Below, piece by piece: positions 36,646-44,144 of a stretch of DNA of 64,000 nt. Both the position numbers and the translations under genes were made by a program. Each line of letters starts with the position of its first letter. The first letter of the stretch is position 1. The notes beneath the pieces are model-generated. The model had not been told where the DNA came from. It worked only from the letters and a program-made list of their open reading frames with translations, and searched no databases. The stretch lies in NCBI GenBank assembly GCA_002298335.1, contig DBNK01000035.1:10466-74465 (forward strand). Direction: 5' to 3'. Source of the DNA: Thalassolituus sp. UBA674 (lineage in GTDB: Bacteria; Pseudomonadota; Gammaproteobacteria; Pseudomonadales; Oceanobacteraceae).

Positions 36646-37614
36646 ATGGTGGCAGACGATACCCTTTCTTCAGATGAACGAGAAACCATACGGCGATCAC
36701 ATCCTATTGCAGAACGAAACTACAAAGTTCTAACCCCTACTATAGAAAATACATACAAAATAATTCGCGACAGAGTCGGAATGCGCCGCACAGGAGCACT
36801 ATTGTACGCCGCACCAAGAACAGGAAAAACAATGTGCGCCAGCATTGTAGAAGTTCTATTGAATCTTGAATTCGATCATACATATGTAATTAGATTTACT
36901 GCTGACAGCAGAGGATCAGCTAGAAATGATGTTGCGATTGTTCGCGACATACTAGAAGGTGATGGATTAATTTTCAGAACCCAAAAATACCAAGACTTAC
37001 TGTCAAAACTTATAATCCATATAAAAACAATGACTAATTCAATTGGTGGCAATCAATTCGTATTGATCATTGATGAAATGCAAATGCTTTCTGAAGACGA
37101 CTATCGCGTTCTCTTGGTATTGCAGAACCGCCTGGAGCTACACCACATCTCGATGACCACCATTGGGTTTGCACAGCCAGAGATATTGGAGCGAATTTCA
37201 GCAATGATTGTGACTAAGGCATTGAACTTAATTGCGAGATTTCTTTGCGAACCTATTCAGTTCGAAGGCTGCAACGAAAGCGACATTAAGAATATACTTT
37301 CAGTCTATGATAATGAAAAACGTTATCCTGAAGAGTCTCAATGGACATACACACGATTTTACTTCCCTCAAGCATATGAGGCAGGATTCAGACTTGCCAA
37401 CTTTGAAAGGATGATCTGGGAAGCATTGTCAGATGCCACGAGACCACTAGGTACCGTATCTATCCCTATGGAGTACCTTACTAGGACCATAGAATACATC
37501 CTTATCGCGAATACTCGTCACGACTCTCCATTCTTTTTGCTAAACAAATCAATTGTTGAATCCGCCGTAAGGGCTAGTGGGTTAGAAATATTTTCTGGAT
37601 TGATGTCAACATAA
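36646..37614 (+). CDS. TnsC/TniB-like AAA+ transposition regulator
   Basis: 322-residue AAA+ ATPase. Walker A is LLYAAPRTGKTMCA (residues about 50-63) and Walker B FVLIIDEMQMLSEDDYRV, followed by sensor I MTTIGFAQPEI. Such proteins form ATP filaments on target DNA, recruit the transposase and mediate target immunity. Starts 16 bases after tnsB and ends 13 bases before the tniQ ATG. Composition matches its neighbours. Confidence 0.92.
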   Translation: MVADDTLSSDERETIRRSHPIAERNYKVLTPTIENTYKIIRDRVGMRRTGALLYAAPRTGKTMCASIVEVLLNLEFDHTYVIRFTADSRGSARNDVAIVRDILEGDGLIFRTQKYQDLLSKLIIHIKTMTNSIGGNQFVLIIDEMQMLSEDDYRVLLVLQNRLELHHISMTTIGFAQPEILERISAMIVTKALNLIARFLCEPIQFEGCNESDIKNILSVYDNEKRYPEESQWTYTRFYFPQAYEAGFRLANFERMIWEALSDATRPLGTVSIPMEYLTRTIEYILIANTRHDSPFFLLNKSIVESAVRASGLEIFSGLMST

Positions 37615-37627
37615 CGAGGTGAAGAAA

Positions 37628-39031
37628 ATGAAAGACAAGCTGACATGGGATGTTCGATTTCCGCTACCATATGAGTCATCGTGGAGTATATTTTCTCGAA
37701 TTCAGATGCTAAATCTCATTAATCCAAATAGGTTATTCGAAATAATTAGGAAGCCAGAGATAGTAAATCCATGGGAAATAAATCTAAGGTCAAGCAAATG
37801 GCTAGACTTCAAAAAGCTTTCAGAACTCCTAGGCGTGGATGAACGAAGATTAAGAGAAGGATTCCTGGATCAGATTGGTTTTGAAGACTCCATTACTTTA
37901 AGAAGTCACAATGGGGTTCGCTTTTGTCCAGAGTGTCTACAAACCGGGTATCACAGTGTGTTCTTTGATCTTGATTTTATCGACACATGTCCCATTCATG
38001 AAGTAGAGCTAAGCAAAAGATGCGTGAAGTGCGAAAACGCCATATTAAGGTATGGGGCTAAGTATAGCGACACACAAGACAGCAGGGCTGGGATAAGCCC
38101 TTTTGGGAAAACATCTTGCGGGCACGTATCATTTGATTTAAAAGAAATTCTAGAAGCGTCCAGTCCATTGGAAGCAACATCAGTAGGGGATAAAATAGTC
38201 ACCTGGTGGACTGCAATAAGATCGAAGCTACCAATGGTTCAGCAATCATTTGAAAATTGGACAGACCTGACCAACTACCAAAAGTCGATTGTCTCCGCAA
38301 TTGCTAATATTCACAAAAATAATGTTATCAACGTATTTGATAAGCCAAGCGGTGGTGTTGACTATATCTATGCTATAAATCGACCGCCCGGTATAAATAA
38401 AATGGAATCGGATATTTCGGCATTAATCAAATGCTACAAATCAATCCGGCGGCATATCTATAAGACATGGATTAATAAAGACCACAAAGCCTGCTATGCT
38501 GAGGTGCACGGCCTGAGTAGGATTGAAAGACTCGCAATTCCATTAGAATACGTCTGCCCTATGTCGTTGAGTTATGTAATCTGGACGGCTCAAATAGAGA
38601 GGGAAATCAATAGGGAGTGCATTCAAAATTCTTACCTCTTTCAGCTAGGAGAATGCAACTTCTACAACTACGCAATATCTCAATTTTACTCGATAGTTGG
38701 TCTTATATTGAGTTCATCGCAAGCAGGAGAGAGCCTGATGCTTATAAAAAATCAGGGTTACAGATTGAGATATCATGGCATAGCTTGTTCAGATGAGAAT
38801 GAATTGCGCGGATTTCTAGCATTTCCAGCCAAAGATTACCTAGCGGGAGAATCGCTGAGAACTTGCAATTATCGAAGAGACTGTAGCATTAGCATGGCAG
38901 ACGATTATTTCATTGACGAACTGTATAATTGGGCCTGGTCATCTGACATTCTAAGGGATGAGAGTGTGATGTTTCGAATCAAGACAACAAAGAAGACTCG
39001 AGGAATTCGTTATAATTACATAAAAATATAA
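37628..39031 (+). CDS. TniQ/TnsD-family target-selection protein
   Basis: A 467-residue protein starting at the ATG 37628 (GAGGTG ribosome site). The TniQ domain begins PLPYESSWSIFSRIQMLN and carries a zinc finger: FCPECLQTGYHSVFF, then TCPIHEVELSKRCVKCENAI, a CxxC...C-x-x-H...CxxC arrangement. TnsD members read a fixed chromosomal site; shorter TniQ forms in CRISPR-associated elements serve Cascade. The ~330-residue C-terminal extension and the absence of cas genes favour the TnsD-like, sequence-specific type. The target site is not identifiable here. Confidence 0.88.
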   Translation: MKDKLTWDVRFPLPYESSWSIFSRIQMLNLINPNRLFEIIRKPEIVNPWEINLRSSKWLDFKKLSELLGVDERRLREGFLDQIGFEDSITLRSHNGVRFCPECLQTGYHSVFFDLDFIDTCPIHEVELSKRCVKCENAILRYGAKYSDTQDSRAGISPFGKTSCGHVSFDLKEILEASSPLEATSVGDKIVTWWTAIRSKLPMVQQSFENWTDLTNYQKSIVSAIANIHKNNVINVFDKPSGGVDYIYAINRPPGINKMESDISALIKCYKSIRRHIYKTWINKDHKACYAEVHGLSRIERLAIPLEYVCPMSLSYVIWTAQIEREINRECIQNSYLFQLGECNFYNYAISQFYSIVGLILSSSQAGESLMLIKNQGYRLRYHGIACSDENELRGFLAFPAKDYLAGESLRTCNYRRDCSISMADDYFIDELYNWAWSSDILRDESVMFRIKTTKKTRGIRYNYIKI

Positions 39032-39091
39032 AGTAAGTATTAGAAAAATAGCATCATTTCCAACAAGCCCATTGAAAGTGACCGTATAAGC

Positions 39092-39282
39092 TGTAGTAGT
39101 TCAGACCCGATCTGACAGTCGCCCGTTTTAAACTGGTGCCTGTCAGATTAAATCTGGGTTAAATTTTTCTCCGCCCAGATTCGCTTTCCATCCAGCAAAG
39201 TGGCCAGCGGTGTTCTTCCGCAGCACACCTTACCCTGATGAGTTCGGTCATTGTTGAGGTCCGGCCGGTAAAAGCGTTGAAT
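39092..39282 (-). pseudogene. IS481-family remnant (transposase C-terminus and terminal repeat)
   Basis: On the minus strand 39148-39282 encodes RFYRPDLNNDRTHQGK, VCCGRTPLATLLDGK and RIWAEKNLTQI-stop, the typical IS481-family transposase C-terminus; the frame is blocked by a stop just upstream (TTA at 39283). The remaining bases to 39092 (TGTAGTAGTTCAGACC) look like the terminal inverted repeat: GATCTGACAG near 39110 faces CTGTCAGATT near 39140. The rest of the IS is missing. It lies between the Tn7-like genes and the first Tn3-type transposase and probably marks a deletion. Confidence 0.8.
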
Positions 39283-39320
39283 TTAGCCACTCAGAGCATA
39301 ATTCATTGAGTTATATAGAT

Positions 39321-42308
39321 TTAATCGACAAGCAGCTCAAATGTCATGGGTTTGACTTGCTTAGTCAGGTCCAGCTCAAAACTTCCCAGCCGGCCCAAAT
39401 GCTCGGTATGGTAAGGTGAGAATGCGGCCATATGGTCGCGGGTGATATTGTGGCCTTCTGACCTCATCTGATTAAACACCTCTGTCATCGCGTTCACGTT
39501 GTACAGGATCGCAAAGTTTGCCAGCAAATGATTGTATTTCACGATTTTACTTTGCTCATGCTTTAAGTTGGCGGGAATTTTTCCGCCATTAGCAAAAAAC
39601 AGCCAGCGGGCAAATTCATTAAACTCCTCGCTCTTACAGGTCGCGGCCTGGATCGTTTTGCGCAGGTCAATATCGGTAATGTATTCGAGCAAAAACATGG
39701 TTCTGACCACGCGTCCAAGCTCTCGGAGCGCAAAATACAGCTTGTTTTTCCGGTTCTTTGTGCCAAACCGACGCAAGATCGTTGACGCGGTAATTTTACC
39801 TGCTTTCACTGACATTGCTGTTCGAAGCATATCCGCATAATGCTTTTCAATGAGATCCCATTTTATCGGATCTTTAAACAAGGACTGAATATGCTTTAGT
39901 ACCATGGTTCGGTCAGGCTTGTAGAAACTGAGATCTTTAATGTTGCGAATACGGGGCATGAGCTTAATGCCCAGCAAATATGCCAACCCAAAAACCGGAG
40001 TGGATTGTGCCTGAGTGTCGCCGTGGACGGTGTCTGGATTAAAATCAGATTCATCGTTGAGCAAGCCGTCAAGGATATAAATCGCCTCGTAGACGCCGCA
40101 CGGTATAAACCGACTGAACAGCGCAATATAGGTGTCCGAGACATGATAATAGGCAATGCCACCATAGCTACCGTACCGAATATGGTACTCTGACAGCAGA
40201 TTGTCTTCGTAGAGATCCCAAAGCTTGCCATCAGCCGATACACTATTGCCCGATCCCCAGCACTCAATTAACCGGTATTTTTTGTACTCACTGTTAATTT
40301 TGGCAATGGCTTTATCGAGACGTGCTTCGGTTGTGCGCTTTAAATTGAGCCAAGCGACCTGCTTGCGAGAAACACCCTGCACAGAACGCACGGTTTCGGT
40401 AGGACCGATGTTAGTGCCGTAACAAAATATGGTTAGTACAAAACGCAACACTGGGTCACTGATGCGAGACTCGAAACCCGACAGCGGGCCAAAATGCTTA
40501 TTCAAGTTTAACCATTTTTCGACATTAATGATGACATCGAGAACATTGATTTTTTCCAGTCGATCACGCAATAGCGCACCAATTTCTTCAATTTCCGGTG
40601 AGGGTTGATCCGGTTTTGGCTTGCCTATAATCAGATTGCCATTTTCAATTCTGACCAGTTCATCATCAGGAAATCGGCTGTCTGCGCTCTGACAGCACTC
40701 TTCCATTGTAATTTTCAGAGCTCTTGTAAACTCAATATCCCCGGCGACAAGCCCCACCTCCTCACAGTAGGTAGGCAACTGTTCTTCGTATTCTTCCCAA
40801 GTGATCATCTGCTCGCGGTAATCATCGAAAGTTTCACTGTAGGGAATGAACAAGTCTCCGGTGCTCAGTTCTTCGGCGATTCGCTCGAAAACACACAGCT
40901 CAAAACAGGTTTTATTGACTTCAGTGACCTGGGCCGACTTAGTCGATTTTCCTGTGACTAATTTCCACCAGTTTTCTCGAATCCAACGAATATTGATCAC
41001 ATTCTTGGAGGATGAATCGTTCGGATCACTCTGAATTGATAGGAATTCGGTGCGGCGCTTTTTATGCTTCAAGATAAACTGAAAAGCATTAAGCAGGTCC
41101 TTGTCTTCCGTGGCCGATGCCAGATTGAGTATTTCAATCGTGCGAAACAGAGTAGATCGCTGCTTTTTGTAGAGTTGAACCATGAACGGTAAATAGTTGT
41201 TACCTGCGAATGCCATGTAGTGTTCGCACATTTGCAGCAACTGCTCGCTGTTTTTTCCCAGCATCGGATCAAAGGCCGTCACCGAATCGGGTTTGTTCAG
41301 ATACACCTTGACTGTCCCAGACAGCACAGAGATCAAATAATCGGTTTGCTTTTGATGGTCTGCCAAGTATTTCTCCAGCAGCTTTTGCGCTGAGCGATCC
41401 ATTTTTAACAACAGTTTGATAAATATATCGGCGGCATTATCCAGAGTTTGTGCGTATTGGTGACGGATTAGAACGATGACGAGTGCGAATCGCTTATTCA
41501 GCTTGAGCTTCATCAGCTCAGCGTAATCCAGGGCCTTGGCTTCGTTGATAAATTGCTGGTGTTTAACCGGCGGCAACCCCAAATCCGTGGGCAAAAGTGT
41601 TTGCAGGGATGTCAGCCATTCCAGGTATTGGATGTACGCCTGGATATTACGAGGTGTTGGACGTTTGGGTTCATTTTTTAGTGTACTCCAGCCAAAACCA
41701 CTCACCCCTGTACTGGATCGAAGAATGTCGTTAATACACTGGCGACTTTCAGCCTCTAGAAATTCACACAATTGATCGTAATACCGAGTGTTAACCTCAA
41801 CCCTGGACGATTGACATATTCGCTCAAGTACACTGAATGCCGGCAGCTCGTATCGCTCCTTGACCAAATATTCCAACGTGACATTGATAATGTCCGGTAG
41901 TTCTTCCTTAGTTGTAGCCGCCTCCAGTGCCCACGCCTGTGCCAATTCTGATGTCTTAGCTGCATCATAGGCTTTGATATTGAGATGGCGTCGAATCAGT
42001 TTTACATGGCGATCTTTCGCACCCGACGAGTAATAGGACTGTAGATCCTTGAATGTCACCCGTGACCGGCACTGATTTTTGATGTGCGCGATGATCACCT
42101 TTGGAATTTCACCCAGGCTAGCGAATCGACCTAATCGTTGCGTGGTCTTCAGCTGAACCATCAATCCCAAAAAAGAGGCGCTCGCCCGTTTACAGTGACG
42201 CAGTGCAAACCGTTGATCTTCGGGTGTCGGCGTATAGACATCCCCTAACTCCTCTTGTGTTATATCCGACTTGATCCGTGGATAGGCTGTCTGGTAGATG
42301 GCGGTCAT
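39321..42308 (-). CDS. tnpA: Tn3-family transposase TnpA (unit A)
   Basis: Full-length 995-residue Tn3-family transposase, for replicative cointegrate transposition. The first catalytic Asp lies in SVSADGKLWD (near residue 691) and the second in VHGDTQAQSTPVFGLAYLLG (near residue 764), followed by MPRIRNIKDLSFYKPD; the C-terminal LANFAILYNVNAM is also typical. The usual DTHG motif is GDTQAQ here, marking a divergent subgroup. It is very different in sequence from the TnpA at 55996-58930 over the N-terminal two thirds. Uninterrupted, so possibly functional in trans, although its left end seems lost. Confidence 0.93.
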   Translation of the reverse strand: MTAIYQTAYPRIKSDITQEELGDVYTPTPEDQRFALRHCKRASASFLGLMVQLKTTQRLGRFASLGEIPKVIIAHIKNQCRSRVTFKDLQSYYSSGAKDRHVKLIRRHLNIKAYDAAKTSELAQAWALEAATTKEELPDIINVTLEYLVKERYELPAFSVLERICQSSRVEVNTRYYDQLCEFLEAESRQCINDILRSSTGVSGFGWSTLKNEPKRPTPRNIQAYIQYLEWLTSLQTLLPTDLGLPPVKHQQFINEAKALDYAELMKLKLNKRFALVIVLIRHQYAQTLDNAADIFIKLLLKMDRSAQKLLEKYLADHQKQTDYLISVLSGTVKVYLNKPDSVTAFDPMLGKNSEQLLQMCEHYMAFAGNNYLPFMVQLYKKQRSTLFRTIEILNLASATEDKDLLNAFQFILKHKKRRTEFLSIQSDPNDSSSKNVINIRWIRENWWKLVTGKSTKSAQVTEVNKTCFELCVFERIAEELSTGDLFIPYSETFDDYREQMITWEEYEEQLPTYCEEVGLVAGDIEFTRALKITMEECCQSADSRFPDDELVRIENGNLIIGKPKPDQPSPEIEEIGALLRDRLEKINVLDVIINVEKWLNLNKHFGPLSGFESRISDPVLRFVLTIFCYGTNIGPTETVRSVQGVSRKQVAWLNLKRTTEARLDKAIAKINSEYKKYRLIECWGSGNSVSADGKLWDLYEDNLLSEYHIRYGSYGGIAYYHVSDTYIALFSRFIPCGVYEAIYILDGLLNDESDFNPDTVHGDTQAQSTPVFGLAYLLGIKLMPRIRNIKDLSFYKPDRTMVLKHIQSLFKDPIKWDLIEKHYADMLRTAMSVKAGKITASTILRRFGTKNRKNKLYFALRELGRVVRTMFLLEYITDIDLRKTIQAATCKSEEFNEFARWLFFANGGKIPANLKHEQSKIVKYNHLLANFAILYNVNAMTEVFNQMRSEGHNITRDHMAAFSPYHTEHLGRLGSFELDLTKQVKPMTFELLVD

Positions 42309-42453
42309 TAACTCAATTTTTCTCTGTTGACGGCGTCAATGCGTGAATACGCAGCAGTCTGGTTAGCAGGTTTTTATCGGTCATTGGGAACCCTTGAGTC
42401 CAGTCTCGATGGCAATTTCGATAGCGATGTTTTATTAATTTATTCGACCTTTG

Positions 42454-42585
42454 TTAGCCGGATGGCGGGCTTATATCAATTAGCCGCAATTGCTATACCG
42501 TTTAGCCGCCATTGCAATATCGATTGGACGATATTAAAATAAGGAATGGACGTTAATCAACCCCTTTTTAGCCGGAAGCCCATTC
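42454..42585. repeat. TTAGCCG iterons in the tnpA-ATPase control region
   Basis: TTAGCCG occurs at 42454, 42480, 42502 and 42568. The pair 42480-42499 / 42502-42521 (TTAGCCGCAATTGCTATACC and TTAGCCGCCATTGCAATATC) is a 20-base direct repeat two helical turns apart, and AATATCG-attgga-CGATATT follows as an inverted repeat. The downstream half (CATTGCAATATCGATTGGAC to the ATG) is about 75% conserved upstream of the second ATPase gene near 59037-59113. Confidence 0.6.
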
Positions 42586-43824
42586 ATGTACCCACGTTTT
42601 TCTGAAATCAATGTCAAAGAGGCCCTGAGCGACACCCCGGTGGTCTTTGTGATGGGGCCTCGTCAGGTCGGTAAAACCACCTTAGTGAAGGGGCTGATCG
42701 AGGAAATAGGCGTGGAACACTGGGAATACATCACGTTGGACGATCAGGCCCAGTTCGAGATTGCCCAGGCAGATCCCGTCGGATTCATCCGCAATTTGCC
42801 GCCAAAACGCATTGCTCTCGACGAGGTTCAACGCTTGCCGGAGCTGTTCGTCTCCATCAAGCAGGCTGTGGACGAACAGCGGACGCCGGGACGATTTCTT
42901 CTGACGGGTTCAGCCAATGCCTTGTTGTTGCCCAGGCTATCGGATTCCCTGGCCGGCCGGATGGAGTCGGTACGACTTACAACGCTTTCAGAGTGTGAGA
43001 TCCAGGGACGTAGACCTAGTTTTCTAGTCAAACTGCTGAACCAAGAAGTGCCTTCGCCCCAGGACATACGTGTGCGGGAACACTTATTGCGGCGGTTGAT
43101 TACAGGGTGTTTTCCCGAACCGCTGCAACGTGCCAATGAGCGGCGAAGCACCGCTTGGTATCAACAATACGTCAGTACTTTGATTCAGCGGGATATCCGC
43201 GATCTGACCCACATTGACCACCCCGATTTGATGGCCAAGCTACTCAAACTCACCGCTTTTTATGCTGGCAAGTTGGTTAATCTGACTGAATTGGGTGGCA
43301 AACTGGGCTTGGATCGTCTGACCATCAAAAAATACATGGCGCTACTGGAGCAATTGTTTTTGGTGAAACAATTACCAGCCTGGCATTCCAACGAATACAA
43401 ACGGTTGGTGAAAACCCCCAAACTGCACTCCATTGATACCGGTATGATGTGTGCGGTTCGTGGCCTGAACCGGGAACGGCTGCTCAAGCAGCCCAGTGAT
43501 TTCGGCTTGCTGTTGGAATCCTTTGTTTACAACGAATTACGCAAGCAGGCCGTTTGGATCGAGGAGCCAATGAGCTTCTACCACTACCGGGACAAGGACA
43601 AGGTGGAGGTCGATGTGATCATCGAGAATGCAATAGGCGACTGTTTCGCCATTGAGGTCAAGGCAGCAGCAACGTTAAGCGCGAAAGATTTTACCGGACT
43701 GAAACGTTTTCAATCCGTGGCCGGAGACCGCTTCAAAATGGGTGTCCTGCTTTACGACGGAGATCACACGACAGCCTTTGGTGACCATCTTTACGCCGTA
43801 CCGCTGGGAGCCCTTTGGTCATGA
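42586..43824 (+). CDS. AAA ATPase with DUF4143 domain (copy 1)
   Basis: 412 residues. N-terminal P-loop MGPRQVGKTTLVKGL, Walker B RIALDEVQRLPEL and arginine/sensor region FLLTGSANALLLPRLSDSLAGR define the AAA_14 module; the C-terminal half is DUF4143, with an apparent PD-(D/E)xK-like stretch KDKVEVDVIIENAIGDCFAIEVKAA (Asp, then E-V-K) that resembles a nuclease core. Nearly identical in sequence and equal in length to the protein at 59114-60352 (about 88% identity by eye, no gaps). Divergent from tnpA with iterons in between. Family members are widespread orphan ATPases without a settled role; here a link to transposition or its control is inferred from the repeated neighbourhood. Confidence 0.85.
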   Translation: MYPRFSEINVKEALSDTPVVFVMGPRQVGKTTLVKGLIEEIGVEHWEYITLDDQAQFEIAQADPVGFIRNLPPKRIALDEVQRLPELFVSIKQAVDEQRTPGRFLLTGSANALLLPRLSDSLAGRMESVRLTTLSECEIQGRRPSFLVKLLNQEVPSPQDIRVREHLLRRLITGCFPEPLQRANERRSTAWYQQYVSTLIQRDIRDLTHIDHPDLMAKLLKLTAFYAGKLVNLTELGGKLGLDRLTIKKYMALLEQLFLVKQLPAWHSNEYKRLVKTPKLHSIDTGMMCAVRGLNRERLLKQPSDFGLLLESFVYNELRKQAVWIEEPMSFYHYRDKDKVEVDVIIENAIGDCFAIEVKAAATLSAKDFTGLKRFQSVAGDRFKMGVLLYDGDHTTAFGDHLYAVPLGALWS

Positions 43825-43964
43825 CGTCGCATTACTCCATCGGTCAACTGGCCAAGACCGCTGGCGTCAATGTCGAAACTATCCGCTATTACGAACGCCA
43901 AGGTCTCATCACGCAACCGCCGAAAACAGCCCTAGTGCAAGTGAAAAGTTTAATTCACCCCTAA
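43821..43964 (+). pseudogene. merR: Truncated merR (N-terminal DNA-binding part)
   Basis: The ATG overlaps the ATPase stop codon (ATGA). The 47-residue product begins with YSIGQLAKTAGVNVETIRYY and ERQGLITQPPK, a MerR helix-turn-helix most like that of mercury-type MerR, then changes to TALVQVKSLIHP and stops. The change coincides with the proposed terminal repeat, so the metal-sensing part is missing. It could still bind DNA but has no dimerisation helix. Confidence 0.85.
43924..43961 (-). repeat. Probable Tn3-type terminal inverted repeat (right end of unit A)
   Basis: Read on the minus strand it starts GGGGTGAATTAAACTTTTCA and continues CTTGCACTAGGGC. GGGG start, length and position after the truncated merR fit a Tn3-family end; no matching partner was found to the left. 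Confidence 0.55.
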
Positions 43965-44024
43965 CTACGCTTCACATCATCCCGACCATCTTTTCCATAA
44001 GTATCATCAAGCATTTCGGAGAGC

Positions 44025-44055
44025 TTGACTCTGTAGTGGCTACAGGGTTTAGAAT
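44025..44055 (+). promoter_or_regulatory. MerR-type promoter of the PbrT-like gene
   Basis: TTGACT (44025-44030), a 19-bp spacer holding the dyad CTGTAG-tgg-CTACAG, then TAGAAT (44050-44055). The overlong spacer with central dyad is the hallmark of promoters activated by MerR-family regulators, and the sequence resembles Pb/Cd-responsive operators. Likely target of the PbrR-like protein at 46084-46491. Confidence 0.88.
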
Positions 44056-44144
44056 GCGATTAATTACCATTAACAATCGTATAAGTAGAGATATCGACCA
44101 TGCTAATTCGCTGGATGCCCCATTTTACAGATCAGAGATGGTCA

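Larger units (their letters stand above)
33850..39091 (+). mobile_element. Tn7-like transposition module
   Basis: Four collinear genes (tnsA-like, tnsB, tnsC, tniQ) with overlapping or near-abutting junctions, in DNA visibly more AT-rich than the flanks. The left limit is set at TGTCACATAAAAATC (33850), which begins with TGT as Tn7-family ends do and lies where composition changes; this is tentative. The right end was not found and is probably lost, since an IS481-type end follows at 39092. No cas genes, CRISPR array, resolvase or cargo are seen inside. Confidence 0.7.
39321..43961. mobile_element. Tn3-family unit A (tnpA, AAA/DUF4143 gene, merR remnant)
   Basis: Divergent tnpA (minus) and AAA/DUF4143 gene (plus) share a 277-base control region. 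The right end is proposed at 43961, because the complement of 43924-43961 begins GGGGTGAATTAAACTTTTCA, the GGGG start and 38-base size expected of Tn3-family repeats. The left repeat is not found near the tnpA stop codon, where IS481 debris lies instead, so the unit is probably immobile on its own. No resolvase gene is present. Confidence 0.65.
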
